Origin: UMGS1975 sp959600905
GTDB lineage: Bacteria > Bacillota > Clostridia > Christensenellales > QAND01
NCBI GenBank assembly: GCA_959600905.1
Contig: CAUGNO010000004.1
Span: 1 to 64,000, forward strand
DNA length: 64,000 nt
Direction of reading: 5' to 3'
Made by a program: the position numbers and the translations under genes. This document shows, one piece after another, positions 1 through 7,419 of this stretch. The notes beneath the pieces are model-generated. The model was not told the origin of the DNA. It saw nothing but the letters and a program-made list of their open reading frames with translations, and did not search any database. The first letter of the stretch is position 1; each line of letters starts with the position of its first letter.

Positions 1-135
1 GACATGTACAGATATTACAAAGGGCTGCTTAATGGAACCCCGAAAGAGTGAAATAGCAGCAGAAGACATTGCTTTTACGATAATATTCTGATAAAATTAG
101 GATAAAATTGATGACATAAAAGGGGATGATTAAAC

Positions 136-396
136 ATGATACAGATCCGGCCTGTTTCCGACCTAAGAAATAAATTTCCGGAGATTGAAACCATTGTAAA
201 TAGTGGAAGCCCTGTTTATCTTACAAAGAATGGGTATGGTGCAATGGTTGTATTAAGTTTGGAAGAATACGAGAGCTTGATTGGTAACATTGAAATAAAA
301 CTTGATGAAGCTGACAGACAGGCGGCAAAGACAGAAGAAAGGCTTTCCCACGAAACAGTTTTCGGGAATGCAAGGGGTGCCGTGCATGGGAAATAA
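136..396 (+). CDS. Type II antitoxin, Phd/YefM family
   Basis: This 86-residue protein has the Phd/YefM fold signature: an N-terminal segment reading IRPVSDLRNKFPEI, followed by PVYLTKNGYGAMVVLSLEEYE, in which an N-terminal DNA-binding half autoregulates the operon. The C-terminal tail (about residues 55-86) is charged and probably disordered, and would wrap around the toxin. A GGGGATG-type ribosome site lies just upstream. The stop overlaps the toxin start by 11 bases, which is typical of translationally coupled toxin-antitoxin pairs. The pair sits at the end of a tRNA-integrated element, so it is likely a stabilising module of that element. The family call is firm; the cognate target is inferred from the neighbour. 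Confidence 0.88.
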   Translation: MIQIRPVSDLRNKFPEIETIVNSGSPVYLTKNGYGAMVVLSLEEYESLIGNIEIKLDEADRQAAKTEERLSHETVFGNARGAVHGK

Positions 397-700
397 ATCC
401 TATCAGCTTAGGTATTTGCCGATATTTGAGCAGGATTTAATCAGCACGGCGAATTACATTGCCAATGTTTTGAAGAATGAGGCAGCAGCATTACGCCTGA
501 TTGATGATATAGAAGCTGCCATCATGGAAAGGCTAAGCAATCCTGTTGCTTTTGAACCATACCGTTCCTCTAAAAAACGTGACCATCTATACTATCGGAT
601 TTACGTAAGAAATTATGTGGTTTATTATGTGGTGATCGATGATGTGATGGAAGTACGCCGTCTGATGTATGGCGCAAGAGATACGGATAGACATTTATAG
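386..700 (+). CDS. Type II toxin, RelE/ParE superfamily
   Basis: A 104-residue protein starting at the ATG that overlaps the antitoxin stop. An upstream in-frame start at 302 would lie deep inside the antitoxin and is unlikely. The sequence runs LRYLPIFEQDLISTANYIANVL, then an IxDDIEAAI helix, and ends with YYRIYVRNYVVYYVVIDD and RRLMYGARD. This is the helical hairpin plus beta-sheet plan of the RelE/ParE fold. The Arg/Tyr-rich C-terminal strands fit a ParE-like or RelE-like toxin. Whether it cuts mRNA or poisons gyrase cannot be told from sequence. It is preceded by its antitoxin and followed by the remnant of a second toxin. Confidence 0.85.
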   Translation: MGNKSYQLRYLPIFEQDLISTANYIANVLKNEAAALRLIDDIEAAIMERLSNPVAFEPYRSSKKRDHLYYRIYVRNYVVYYVVIDDVMEVRRLMYGARDTDRHL

Positions 701-748
701 AGGGGACATGTACTTGAACCGATAAAGGCTAATTTTTAGAAAACATCC

Positions 749-868
749 CATTGCTACGGCATTTTCAAGGAAAAGCAGCTGGCTTTCTATAAAGTAGAGG
801 AACAAAATGAACGGGTGATCGTGTACGCTGTGGTAGATAGCCGGAGGGAATATGTAAGGCTGGTTTAA
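749..868 (+). pseudogene. C-terminal remnant of a second RelE/ParE-type toxin
   Basis: In one frame this stretch reads HCYGIFKEKQLAFYKVEE, then NERVIVYAVVDSRREYVRLV and a stop. That is the C-terminal half of a RelE/ParE toxin. A stop codon lies four codons upstream in frame and no start or antitoxin precedes it, so the gene is truncated. It is followed by element-end repeats. It probably records a degraded second toxin-antitoxin module in the mobile element. Confidence 0.6.
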
Positions 869-898
869 GCGCTTGATAGACGGATGAAAAATAATCTT

Positions 899-919
899 GT
901 ATGACACACGTATGACACA
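899..919 (+). repeat. Tandem 10-bp repeats near the element end (possible integrase arm sites)
   Basis: GTATGACACA occurs twice at an 11-bp period, about 85 bp inside the tRNA-Thr fragment. Short direct repeats at this distance from a tRNA attachment site are typical arm-binding sites for a tyrosine integrase. No integrase gene is visible in the window, so this role is inference. Confidence 0.5.
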
Positions 920-1002
920 AATCTTTTCAAGAAACGGCTTTTAAGACGCAAGAAATGCCTATATTACTGGAAAAATTGGGAGATTTAATATGGCGTCATG
1001 AT

Positions 1003-1050
1003 TGCTTCGTAATCAGCAGGTCGCCGGTTCAAGTCCGGCCAGTAGCTCCA
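1003..1050 (+). other. 3' fragment of tRNA-Thr (CGT): attachment-site scar
   Basis: From the anticodon loop TTCGTAA onward this is a normal tRNA 3' half: the 3' anticodon strand, a variable region, a T-arm (GCCGG, TTCAAGT, CCGGC), a 3' acceptor strand CAGTAGC and CCA. Upstream of the loop, the 5' anticodon strand, D-arm and 5' acceptor strand are missing, so no functional tRNA can form. Integrative elements that target tRNA genes duplicate exactly such a 3' segment. The full tRNA-Thr would lie at the other end of the element, to the left of the window. Confidence 0.75.
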
Positions 1051-1106
1051 CGGGCGACGGCCCGAGTGAATATCGCAATTCACTTTGATGGATTGCGATA
1101 TTTTTA
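1051..1106 (+). terminator. Terminator downstream of the tRNA-Thr fragment
   Basis: Two hairpins follow the CCA. A small one reads CGGGC-GACG-GCCCG. A second pairs AATATCGCAAT (1069-1079) with ATTGCGATATT (1092-1102) and runs into a T tract. This is a Rho-independent terminator, probably the original tRNA-Thr terminator left outside the attachment site. Confidence 0.7.
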
Positions 1107-1148
1107 TTGCCCAAAACGGGGCATCGAAAACACGATACTCTGCCATAA

Positions 1149-1186
1149 AAAGCCCCAAAAGCTTAGTGCTTTCGGGGCTTTCTTAA
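1149..1186. terminator. Bidirectional terminator-like hairpin
   Basis: AAAGCCCC near 1149 pairs with GGGGCTTT near 1174-1181, with flanking A and T runs, so it can end transcription from either side. Confidence 0.6.
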
Positions 1187-1210
1187 TTGATTGTTTTCTG
1201 GTATATCCCA

Positions 1211-1250
1211 GTAAGATAAAAGGCAAACGGAGCGTATACGCCCCGTTTGC
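1211..1250 (-). terminator. Terminator of the araB-araD operon
   Basis: On the minus strand GCAAACGGGGCG pairs with CGCTCCGTTTGC around TATA, followed by CCTTTTATCTT. It lies just beyond the araD stop. Confidence 0.75.
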
Positions 1251-1260
1251 GATCAACATA

Positions 1261-1953
1261 TCATTTCGTTTGTCCGTAATAGGCATTGACGCCGTGCTTT
1301 CGGAGATAGTGCTTATCCAATAGCTCCTGCTGCATGGGGGGCAGAGAGGGGGATAAGCTGAGGGAATGCCATGCCATAAATGCGACCTCCTCCAAAACCA
1401 CTGCGTTATGCACAGCCTCCATCGGGTCTTTGCCCCAGGCAAAGGGGCCATGGCTGTATACCAAGCAAGCGGGGACGGCCGAAGCATCCAGATTGGCAAA
1501 GGTCTCAATGATGACATTGCCTGTCTCATGCTCGTATGCGCCATGAATTTCCTCCGGCGTCATTTTGCGAGTGCAGGGAATCTCACCGTAAAAATAATCA
1601 GCATGGGTGGTGCCCAGGGCAGGAATGCCCCGCCCCATTTGCGCAAAGGTAGTGGCCCATCGGCTGTGCGTATGCACTACGCCGCCTAGGCTGGGAAACG
1701 CACGGTATAGAGCCACATGCGTCGGCGTATCGCTGGAGGGGTTGAGCGAGCCCTCTATGACATTCCCTTCCAGATCCACCACGACCATATCGCTTGCCTG
1801 CATTTCTTCATACGAAACACCAGATGGCTTGATGATAACCAACCCCTTTTCGCGGTCTATTCCTGAAACATTGCCCCAGGTAAAGGTGACAAGGTCGTGC
1901 GTTGGCAGCAACAGATTGGCCTGAAATACTTGTTCCTTCAACGATTCCAACAT
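1261..1953 (-). CDS. araD: L-ribulose-5-phosphate 4-epimerase
   Basis: A 230-residue class II aldolase-fold enzyme that converts L-ribulose 5-phosphate to D-xylulose 5-phosphate, feeding L-arabinose (or L-ribulose) into the pentose phosphate pathway. The zinc-binding histidines are visible as H94 and H96 in GGVVHTHSRWA and H168 in CLVYSHGPFAWG. The phosphate-binding region GNVSGIDRE and the KPSGVSYEEM segment are also intact, and the length matches the family. It is the second gene of a two-gene operon behind an FGGY kinase, 33 bases downstream of that gene's stop. The pairing with a ribulokinase supports AraD rather than a fuculose aldolase. No arabinose isomerase or transporter is in the window. 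Confidence 0.93.
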   Translation of the reverse strand: MLESLKEQVFQANLLLPTHDLVTFTWGNVSGIDREKGLVIIKPSGVSYEEMQASDMVVVDLEGNVIEGSLNPSSDTPTHVALYRAFPSLGGVVHTHSRWATTFAQMGRGIPALGTTHADYFYGEIPCTRKMTPEEIHGAYEHETGNVIIETFANLDASAVPACLVYSHGPFAWGKDPMEAVHNAVVLEEVAFMAWHSLSLSPSLPPMQQELLDKHYLRKHGVNAYYGQTK

Positions 1954-1986
1954 CGTTTTTATCCTCTTTTCTTTGTCACTTTTGGC

Positions 1987-3585
1987 TTAAAGTGCCTCTA
2001 CGGCCGCTTTTTCAATGGATAATCCCTTGGCGTAACGGTTCATGAACGCATCAAAGCCTTTTACATCGGTTTCATCGGGCTGCATAGTCGTGCTTTGGCA
2101 TATCTGGAAAACACGATTGCTAAGATAATCTTCCAACGATTCACCGGCAGTACGCTGCATCATATAGCATGCCAGCAGCGCCATCCCCCAAGGACCGCCT
2201 TCGCCGGCAGTTTCCATACAGGTAACCGGCGTATGCATTGCGGCGGCAACGATGCGTTGCCCCACGCCTTCGGTTTTGAAGAGCCCGCCATGCCCCGTAA
2301 TGTTTTCCAGCGATACATTTTCTTCGTTCATCAGAATGTCCATGCCTGTTTTCAAGGCGCCAAGAGAGGTGTAGAGATGTACGCGCATAAAGTTCGCCAG
2401 CGTAAAATGGCTATCAGGACGGCGCACAAACAGCGGGCGCCCTTCTTCAAACCCAGTGACATGCTCACCGGAAAAATAATTATAAGCAAGCAGCCCACCA
2501 CAGTCCGCGTCCCCTTCCAGAGCCTTGCGATATAGGGTACCGTATAGATCGTTGCTGTCCGGTGTCGTACCAAATGCTTGCAGCGCTTGGCCAAACAGAG
2601 AGACCCAGGCGTTTAGATCCGAGGTGCAGTTGTTACAGTGTACCATCGCAACCGGCGCACCGGAGGGCGTGGTGACCATATCGATTTCCGGATGCACTTG
2701 CCGGAGCGGATGATCCAAAACAGCCATGGCAAAAATGCTGGTGCCGGCGCTGACATTGCCGGTTCGGATACGGACACAGTTGGTTGCGGCCATCCCGGTG
2801 CCCGCGTCGCCTTCCGGCGGGCAGAAGGGAATGCCGGCTTGTAGGGTACCGGTAGGATCGAGCAGCCGTGCCCCTTCCTCTGTCAAGGCACCGGCAGGCT
2901 CGCCAGCAGAGAGCACAGATGGCAGAATATCCGCCAATTTCCAGGGATAGCAGCGGTCTTTTATCGTTTCATCAAATTTTCTGAGCATTTCGGCGTGGTA
3001 TTTACCCGTTTGCGAATCGATGGGGAACATACCGCTGGCTTCCCCAACGCCGATGACCTTTTGCCCGGTGAGCTTCCAATGCACACATCCTGCCAGCGTT
3101 GTTAAGTAAGCAATGCGGGGCAGATGCACTTCTTCGTTCAAAATGGCCTGGTACAAGTGCGCAATGCTCCAGCGCTGAGGGATGTTGAAAGAAAACAGAT
3201 CGGTCAAAGCTGCGGCGGCTTGGCCCGTGATGGTATTGCGCCATGTACGGAAAGGCACCAGCAGATCCCCATTTTCATCAAACGGCATATAGCCATGCAT
3301 CATCGCCGAAACGCCCATTGCGCCGATTTTGGTCAAGGGAACGCCGTACAAGCGTTCTACATCTTTTGTAAGATCGGCATAGCAGGCCTGGAGCCCATCC
3401 CAGATTTCCTGGTAGTGATAGGTCCAAATGCCATCCTCCAGACGGTTTTCCCAGTCAAAGCTACCGGAAGCAAGCGGCGTGTGCTGCTTATCGACCAAAA
3501 CGGCTTTGATACGTGTGGAGCCGAACTCAATGCCCAAAGCGGTTTCCCCGGAAAGAATGGCTGCTTTGGCGGCTTGTTTATCCAT
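1987..3585 (-). CDS. FGGY-family ribulokinase (AraB-like)
   Basis: A 532-residue sugar kinase that would phosphorylate L-ribulose before the AraD step. The N-terminal actin-like ATPase motif reads LGIEFGSTRIKAVLVD at about residues 17-32. The C-terminal FGGY domain has GHGGLFKTEGVGQRI and ETAGEGGPWGMALLA, which hold nucleotide-binding residues. The start follows an AGGAGG site eight bases upstream. Length and the araD neighbour favour ribulokinase. Automatic annotation often labels this clade xylulokinase, and substrate cannot be proven from sequence alone. The gene heads the operon; 287 bp separate it from the divergent CarD gene. Confidence 0.82.
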   Translation of the reverse strand: MDKQAAKAAILSGETALGIEFGSTRIKAVLVDKQHTPLASGSFDWENRLEDGIWTYHYQEIWDGLQACYADLTKDVERLYGVPLTKIGAMGVSAMMHGYMPFDENGDLLVPFRTWRNTITGQAAAALTDLFSFNIPQRWSIAHLYQAILNEEVHLPRIAYLTTLAGCVHWKLTGQKVIGVGEASGMFPIDSQTGKYHAEMLRKFDETIKDRCYPWKLADILPSVLSAGEPAGALTEEGARLLDPTGTLQAGIPFCPPEGDAGTGMAATNCVRIRTGNVSAGTSIFAMAVLDHPLRQVHPEIDMVTTPSGAPVAMVHCNNCTSDLNAWVSLFGQALQAFGTTPDSNDLYGTLYRKALEGDADCGGLLAYNYFSGEHVTGFEEGRPLFVRRPDSHFTLANFMRVHLYTSLGALKTGMDILMNEENVSLENITGHGGLFKTEGVGQRIVAAAMHTPVTCMETAGEGGPWGMALLACYMMQRTAGESLEDYLSNRVFQICQSTTMQPDETDVKGFDAFMNRYAKGLSIEKAAVEAL

Positions 3586-3872
3586 AACATATACCTCCTA
3601 TAAACGTGCTGAAGCTTTCGATAAAAAGCGTTGTCTTGTAGATGGTTTTGCACTTACTTTATTGTAACTTGCCATACTGCCAAAAGGCAAGATGATTTCC
3701 CTTGATCTGCAGGGGAAAATGGTAGAGACGATAGAGGAGCGCATGAAATTTTGCCGAAATTATGCTATACTTTTACTATATCTTCATAGTTTTTTTTAAA
3801 GGTTGCGCTGTTTTCTGTATATGCCGCGTTGTAGTTGATTGCTGGGATAGAGAGAGTTAAAGGAGAAAGAGA

Positions 3873-4394
3873 ATGTTTGAGAAAGAGGATATCATTTTGT
3901 ATGGCGTGCACGGTGTTTGCAAAATCACTGAACTGGTAGAGCGTGAATATGGCGGGGTTTCAAAACAGTATTATGTGCTAAAACCGATGTATAACGATAA
4001 TACCTCCATTTTGTATGTGCCGGTAGACAGCCAGGTGCTGGTAAGCAAGATGAAGCGTGTCTTATCGGCGGAGGAGATTTATGCGCTGATTCGCTCCATG
4101 CCGAAGGAACAGGCGATTTGGATTGAGGATGAACGGGAGAGAAAAGCTAGGTATAAGGAGATACTGGAGCATGGAGAACGCTTTGAACTGGTTGGCATGA
4201 TCAAGGCGTTGTACCAGCATCAAAAGGACCAGGAGAAGCGCGGAAGGCACTTGCATGTAGCGGATGAAAGGTTTTTTAAAACAGCAGAAAAAATATTGTA
4301 TGATGAGTTTGCTTTGGTATTGGAGATAGAGCCGCAGCAAGTGTTGCCCTTTGTGTTGCAACAAATTGAAATTGATAAAAAGATGGAAGCGTAG
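3873..4394 (+). CDS. CarD/CdnL-type RNA polymerase-binding regulator
   Basis: A 173-residue protein. Residues 1-65 form the CarD/TRCF RNA-polymerase interaction module (FEKEDIILYGVHGVCKI, then YYVLKP and LYVPVD), which binds the beta subunit. The rest is helical and charged, as in CarD C-terminal domains that contact promoter DNA. Such proteins stabilise or tune open complexes, often at rRNA or stress promoters. It is monocistronic, with an AAAGGAG site eight bases before the ATG and its own terminator. Small CarD-like proteins are common as several paralogues in Clostridia, so a specific physiological role cannot be named. Confidence 0.85.
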   Translation: MFEKEDIILYGVHGVCKITELVEREYGGVSKQYYVLKPMYNDNTSILYVPVDSQVLVSKMKRVLSAEEIYALIRSMPKEQAIWIEDERERKARYKEILEHGERFELVGMIKALYQHQKDQEKRGRHLHVADERFFKTAEKILYDEFALVLEIEPQQVLPFVLQQIEIDKKMEA

Positions 4395-4395
4395 A

Positions 4396-4420
4396 GAACC
4401 TGCTTTGCAGGTTCTTTTTT
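4396..4420 (+). terminator. Terminator of the CarD gene
   Basis: GAACCTGC-TTT-GCAGGTTC followed by TTTTTT directly after the stop codon. Confidence 0.85.
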
Positions 4421-4552
4421 GTAAAAAATATGTGCTTTAAAATCTCATTGGGTTTTAGAGGTGGCTGCATCTAAAAGGCTGATATACCGATGCGAAGGGC
4501 AGTTAGACGCTCAAGGTTCAAAGGTACAACGGAAGAAAATTTGATTCACTAG

Positions 4553-4590
4553 AAAAACCGGAGAGAACGAGTTGCTTTCCCCGGTTTTTT
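4553..4590. terminator. Terminator-like hairpin between CarD and MerR genes
   Basis: AAAAACCGG pairs with CCGGTTTTT around a 19-base loop and ends in TTTTTT on the plus strand. The 130 bases before it (4421-4552) hold no gene that I can recognise. On the minus strand it may also serve the MerR gene. Confidence 0.55.
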
Positions 4591-4659
4591 AAGTGCCTTT
4601 GCAAAGAGAATATCCTTTAGAAATTGCCCTAAGGCCAGCAAAATGTATATGATGGGGGA

Positions 4660-5058
4660 CTATTCCTCTAACTGGATCAGGTTGCTTACATACGGGCGTT
4701 TGCCGGAAAGCACTTCATCGTAAAAATTCTGTTTCCAATCGATGTAGGCAACGCTGTCTTCTAACTCTTTGATAGAAGCTCTTAAAGCTTCCTGTTTTTT
4801 TCTAAGCATCTCTTTCCGTGGCATTATGGTAGACGTTCCCTGTAAACACAGCTGCAAATACTCTTTCATTTCCTGAATACTCATGCCGCATTTTTTCAAA
4901 CAGGTAAGATCTTTAATCCACTTAACATCTTTTTCATCAAAGATACGCCGATTGTTATTGTCGCGTTTGACATGGGGAACCAATCCCTCGTTGCAATAAT
5001 ATTTTAAGGTTTGATAGGTCATGTTTAGCTCCCGGCAGACCTGCATCATCGTATACAT
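4660..5058 (-). CDS. MerR-family transcriptional regulator
   Basis: A 132-residue protein with the MerR winged helix-turn-helix at residues 1-70 (YTMMQVCRELNMTYQTLKYYCNEGLVP, followed by RRIFDEKDVKWI). A dimerising coiled coil follows (about 80-115). The C-terminal tail has no cysteine pair like those of metal-sensing MerR proteins, so the ligand is probably organic or absent. It is transcribed away from the ferredoxin-flavodoxin cluster, and a perfect 7-3-7 palindrome lies in the shared intergenic region within a 20-base promoter spacer. That is the arrangement MerR proteins use to activate by untwisting DNA. It probably controls the divergent cluster. Confidence 0.85.
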   Translation of the reverse strand: MYTMMQVCRELNMTYQTLKYYCNEGLVPHVKRDNNNRRIFDEKDVKWIKDLTCLKKCGMSIQEMKEYLQLCLQGTSTIMPRKEMLRKKQEALRASIKELEDSVAYIDWKQNFYDEVLSGKRPYVSNLIQLEE

Positions 5059-5138
5059 TTTTACTACCTTTCACGTGCTCTAGAAAAATTTTTAAACAAG
5101 CTATTGACCGATTGTTACTACCGCAAATTATAATGCGT

Positions 5139-5170
5139 TTGTATCAAGCGGTTGAAACAACCGCATTATA
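5139..5170 (+). promoter_or_regulatory. MerR-type promoter with operator palindrome
   Basis: A -35 TTGTAT (5139-5144) and -10 ATTATA (5165-5170) are separated by 20 bases. The spacer contains GCGGTTG-AAA-CAACCGC, a perfect inverted repeat. Overlong 19-20 base spacers with a central palindrome are diagnostic of MerR-regulated promoters. Confidence 0.7.
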
Positions 5171-5207
5171 ACACGGTGAAAATGGTATGACAAGGAGAAA
5201 AAAGACT

Positions 5208-5972
5208 ATGGTTTTTTATTTTACGGGTACGGGCAATAGCCTTTATGTTGCAAAGCAGTTTGATCCTAAACCGATGAGCATACCGCAGGTAATGCGAAAT
5301 GAAGAGCGAGAATTTTTTGCAGACAGCATTGGTCTTATCGCGCCTATCTATGGGTACGAGCTGCCGCTTATGGTCAAGGAATTCCTGAAAGAAGCGGATT
5401 TGCATACAAACTATTTTTATATAATTTTGACCTACGGAAACCGCCATGGAGGAGCCGCGGAGCTGGCGAAAGAGCTTTGCGATAGCTGTGGCATAACCGT
5501 CAATTACATCAATGTGCTTCTCATGGTAGATAATTGGTTGCCTAGCTTTGATATGGATGAGCAGAAAAAGATAGACAAGAAAGTGGAAGAACAGATCGCT
5601 GCGATTCAAACAGAGATTCGGGCTCGAAAAAACATGATATCAGCGGTTACGGAAGAGGATCGTAATGCCCATCAGCAGTTTTTGGATAACATGAAACAGA
5701 TGCCGCCCAATGCATGGCAGCATCTATTTCGAGTCACGGATGCCTGTGTTGGCTGTAAAATCTGCGAGAAGGTATGCCCATCAGCATCCGTTCGGGTTAT
5801 AAATGGGAAGGCCGTGCATACTCCGGGAAACTGCCAAACATGCCTGGCATGTGCACATGCTTGCCCGCAAAAAGCAATTCAGCTTGTGATTCCAGAAAAG
5901 AATCCCAACGCCAGGTACCGAAACGAGCATATCTCTTTGAATGAAATCATTGAGTCGAACAATCAAAAATAA
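5208..5972 (+). CDS. EFR1-type flavodoxin-ferredoxin fusion protein
   Basis: A 254-residue electron-transfer protein. The N-terminal half is flavodoxin-like, with the FMN phosphate loop FYFTGTGNSLYVA and later IAPIYGYELP and LTYGNRHGG. The C-terminal half holds two [4Fe-4S] motifs, CVGCKICEKVCP and CQTCLACAHACP. The start was placed at the ATG ten bases after AAGGAG; an upstream ATG at 5187 precedes that site. It probably passes electrons from ferredoxin-like donors to partners in the cell. It is the first gene of a cluster with two flavodoxin-like lipoproteins and a membrane protein, presumably under the divergent MerR regulator. Confidence 0.85.
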   Translation: MVFYFTGTGNSLYVAKQFDPKPMSIPQVMRNEEREFFADSIGLIAPIYGYELPLMVKEFLKEADLHTNYFYIILTYGNRHGGAAELAKELCDSCGITVNYINVLLMVDNWLPSFDMDEQKKIDKKVEEQIAAIQTEIRARKNMISAVTEEDRNAHQQFLDNMKQMPPNAWQHLFRVTDACVGCKICEKVCPSASVRVINGKAVHTPGNCQTCLACAHACPQKAIQLVIPEKNPNARYRNEHISLNEIIESNNQK

Positions 5973-6010
5973 TGGACTGTATGCCAAAAGAAAATCAGGA
6001 GGATTTAGTC

Positions 6011-6706
6011 ATGAAAAAAGCAGTTATACGTTTAATGGCTTTGGTTATGGGGATAGCAATGGCCATTACATTTTCAGCGTGTTCCAATTCCAACACAGAA
6101 CCATCTGCCGAGCCCACCCAAGGCAGCCTGCAACCCCCTTCGGGCGATTCTAAACGCTCGGTGGATGAGAATGCAAAAGCACTCGTTGTTTATTTTTCTG
6201 TGCCAGACAATCAGGATAACAGCTATGTAGAAATAAACGGAGAACGGCTTGGCAATACACAGTACATGGCGTATGTCATTCAGGAAAATACGGGGGCGGA
6301 CATCTTTCGTATTTTGCCTAAAAATCCGTACCCCACAGATCATGATGCGCTTTTAGAAGTAGCACAGGAGGAAATTCGCACGAATGCCCGCCCGGAAATA
6401 GAAGGGACGATCGAGGACTTTGATTCCTACGACGTGGTATTTGTTGGATATCCCAATTGGAACGCTGATATGCCGTATATCCTTTATACATTCTTTGAAA
6501 GCTACGATTTTGCAGGCAAGACGATCATACCATTCAATACGCATGGCGGAAGCGGGTTTTCCGGCACACAGGAAACCATCGCACAGTTAGAACCAGATGC
6601 TTCCATGCTGGAGGGAAAGAGCATTTCGCGAAACAGCATTGAAGGGGCAGAACAGGAAATTATTGACTGGCTAGACAGCATTGGTATGTTGAAAGCCGGC
6701 AATTGA
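6011..6706 (+). CDS. Flavodoxin-like lipoprotein
   Basis: A 231-residue exported protein. The start is the ATG after a CAGGAGG site; an upstream ATG at 5972 lies before it. A signal peptide ends in the lipobox-like FSAC (Cys about residue 23), followed by a Ser/Pro/Thr-rich linker. The rest is a flavodoxin domain with VVYFSVPDNQDN in place of the usual T-x-T-G-N loop, FVGYPNWNADMP, and an NTHGGSGFSGT segment that binds flavin in this family. It is probably anchored on the outer face of the membrane and works with the neighbouring membrane protein and the second flavodoxin lipoprotein. The degenerate P-loop leaves FMN binding uncertain. Confidence 0.8.
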   Translation: MKKAVIRLMALVMGIAMAITFSACSNSNTEPSAEPTQGSLQPPSGDSKRSVDENAKALVVYFSVPDNQDNSYVEINGERLGNTQYMAYVIQENTGADIFRILPKNPYPTDHDALLEVAQEEIRTNARPEIEGTIEDFDSYDVVFVGYPNWNADMPYILYTFFESYDFAGKTIIPFNTHGGSGFSGTQETIAQLEPDASMLEGKSISRNSIEGAEQEIIDWLDSIGMLKAGN

Positions 6707-6717
6707 GGACAAGCAAG

Positions 6718-7419
6718 ATGAAACCCAACGCGGCCATGAAACGAAGCATTGACGTGGCCATGTATATTTTGTTCTTGCTATTGATGGGGCAGTGCGTTTT
6801 ACGCGGCGCCGTTCATGAGTGGCTAGGGATCTCCATGGGTATCCTTTTCCTTGTACACAATGCGCTGAACTACAAATGGTATTGCACGCTTTTAAAGGGT
6901 AAATACAGCGTGATGCGCATGGCACAGCTTGTTGTCGATGCGCTGCTATTCTTGGCAGTGTTGGCCTGTATGATCAGTGGCTTGCTTGTTTCGCAGCATA
7001 TCTTTGCCATAGGGAACGGAAACGCAATCGAATTTGGCAGGCACTTGCATCTTGTAGCAACGGCATGGGCGTTTATTCTGATGTCGATACATCTTGGATT
7101 ACACGGCTCAATCTTTGTGGAAGGAGTTAAGAAAATCCATGCAGACGAAAGGGTAAGAAAGGCAATCCGTCTTATTTGCCGTGCTGTTGTAGCTGCCTTG
7201 TGTGCATATGGCTTATACCAATTCGTAGATAGACGCTTTTGGGAGGAATTGTTTCATCTGATCGACTATCAGAAGGAATATGACCATTCAAAATCTCTCG
7301 TTCTCTATTTCGCAGAATCCGCCGTATTGTCGGCACTATTTATCGCAATCTCCTATTATGCCAAAAAGCTCCTATTGAAAGCGAATGCGCAAAGGTACGG
7401 CCGTGATGAGAAGAATTAG
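6718..7419 (+). CDS. DUF4405-like multi-pass membrane protein
   Basis: A 233-residue protein with about five hydrophobic helices (near residues 15-35, 42-60, 75-97, 115-135, 155-175) and a C-terminal helix near 205-225. Several histidines lie in or beside the helices (LVHNALN, GRHLHLV, SIHLGLHG), which resembles the haem-binding cytochrome b-like layout of DUF4405 proteins. The start is the ATG nine bases after GAGG; a TTG at 6703 overlaps the previous stop and is less likely. A haem-carrying quinol or electron conduit for the flanking flavodoxin lipoproteins is a reasonable inference, not shown. The 3' end overlaps the next gene. Confidence 0.65.
   Translation: MKPNAAMKRSIDVAMYILFLLLMGQCVLRGAVHEWLGISMGILFLVHNALNYKWYCTLLKGKYSVMRMAQLVVDALLFLAVLACMISGLLVSQHIFAIGNGNAIEFGRHLHLVATAWAFILMSIHLGLHGSIFVEGVKKIHADERVRKAIRLICRAVVAALCAYGLYQFVDRRFWEELFHLIDYQKEYDHSKSLVLYFAESAVLSALFIAISYYAKKLLLKANAQRYGRDEKN

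Noticed and set aside
962..1050. Complete tRNA-Thr gene
   Set aside because: ATTACTG at 962 partly fits the 5' acceptor strand, but the span would be 89 bases with no D-arm and no pairing 5' anticodon strand. Only the 3' half is tRNA.
1315..1326. Guide match: CAATAGCT in araD resembling the complement of the candidate guide near 55073
   Set aside because: Only eight bases match inside a coding region end; expected by chance in 64 kb.
4421..4552. Small RNA or tRNA-like gene before the 4553 terminator
   Set aside because: GGTTCAAAGG resembles a T-loop by eye, but no cloverleaf can be drawn and no promoter is evident.
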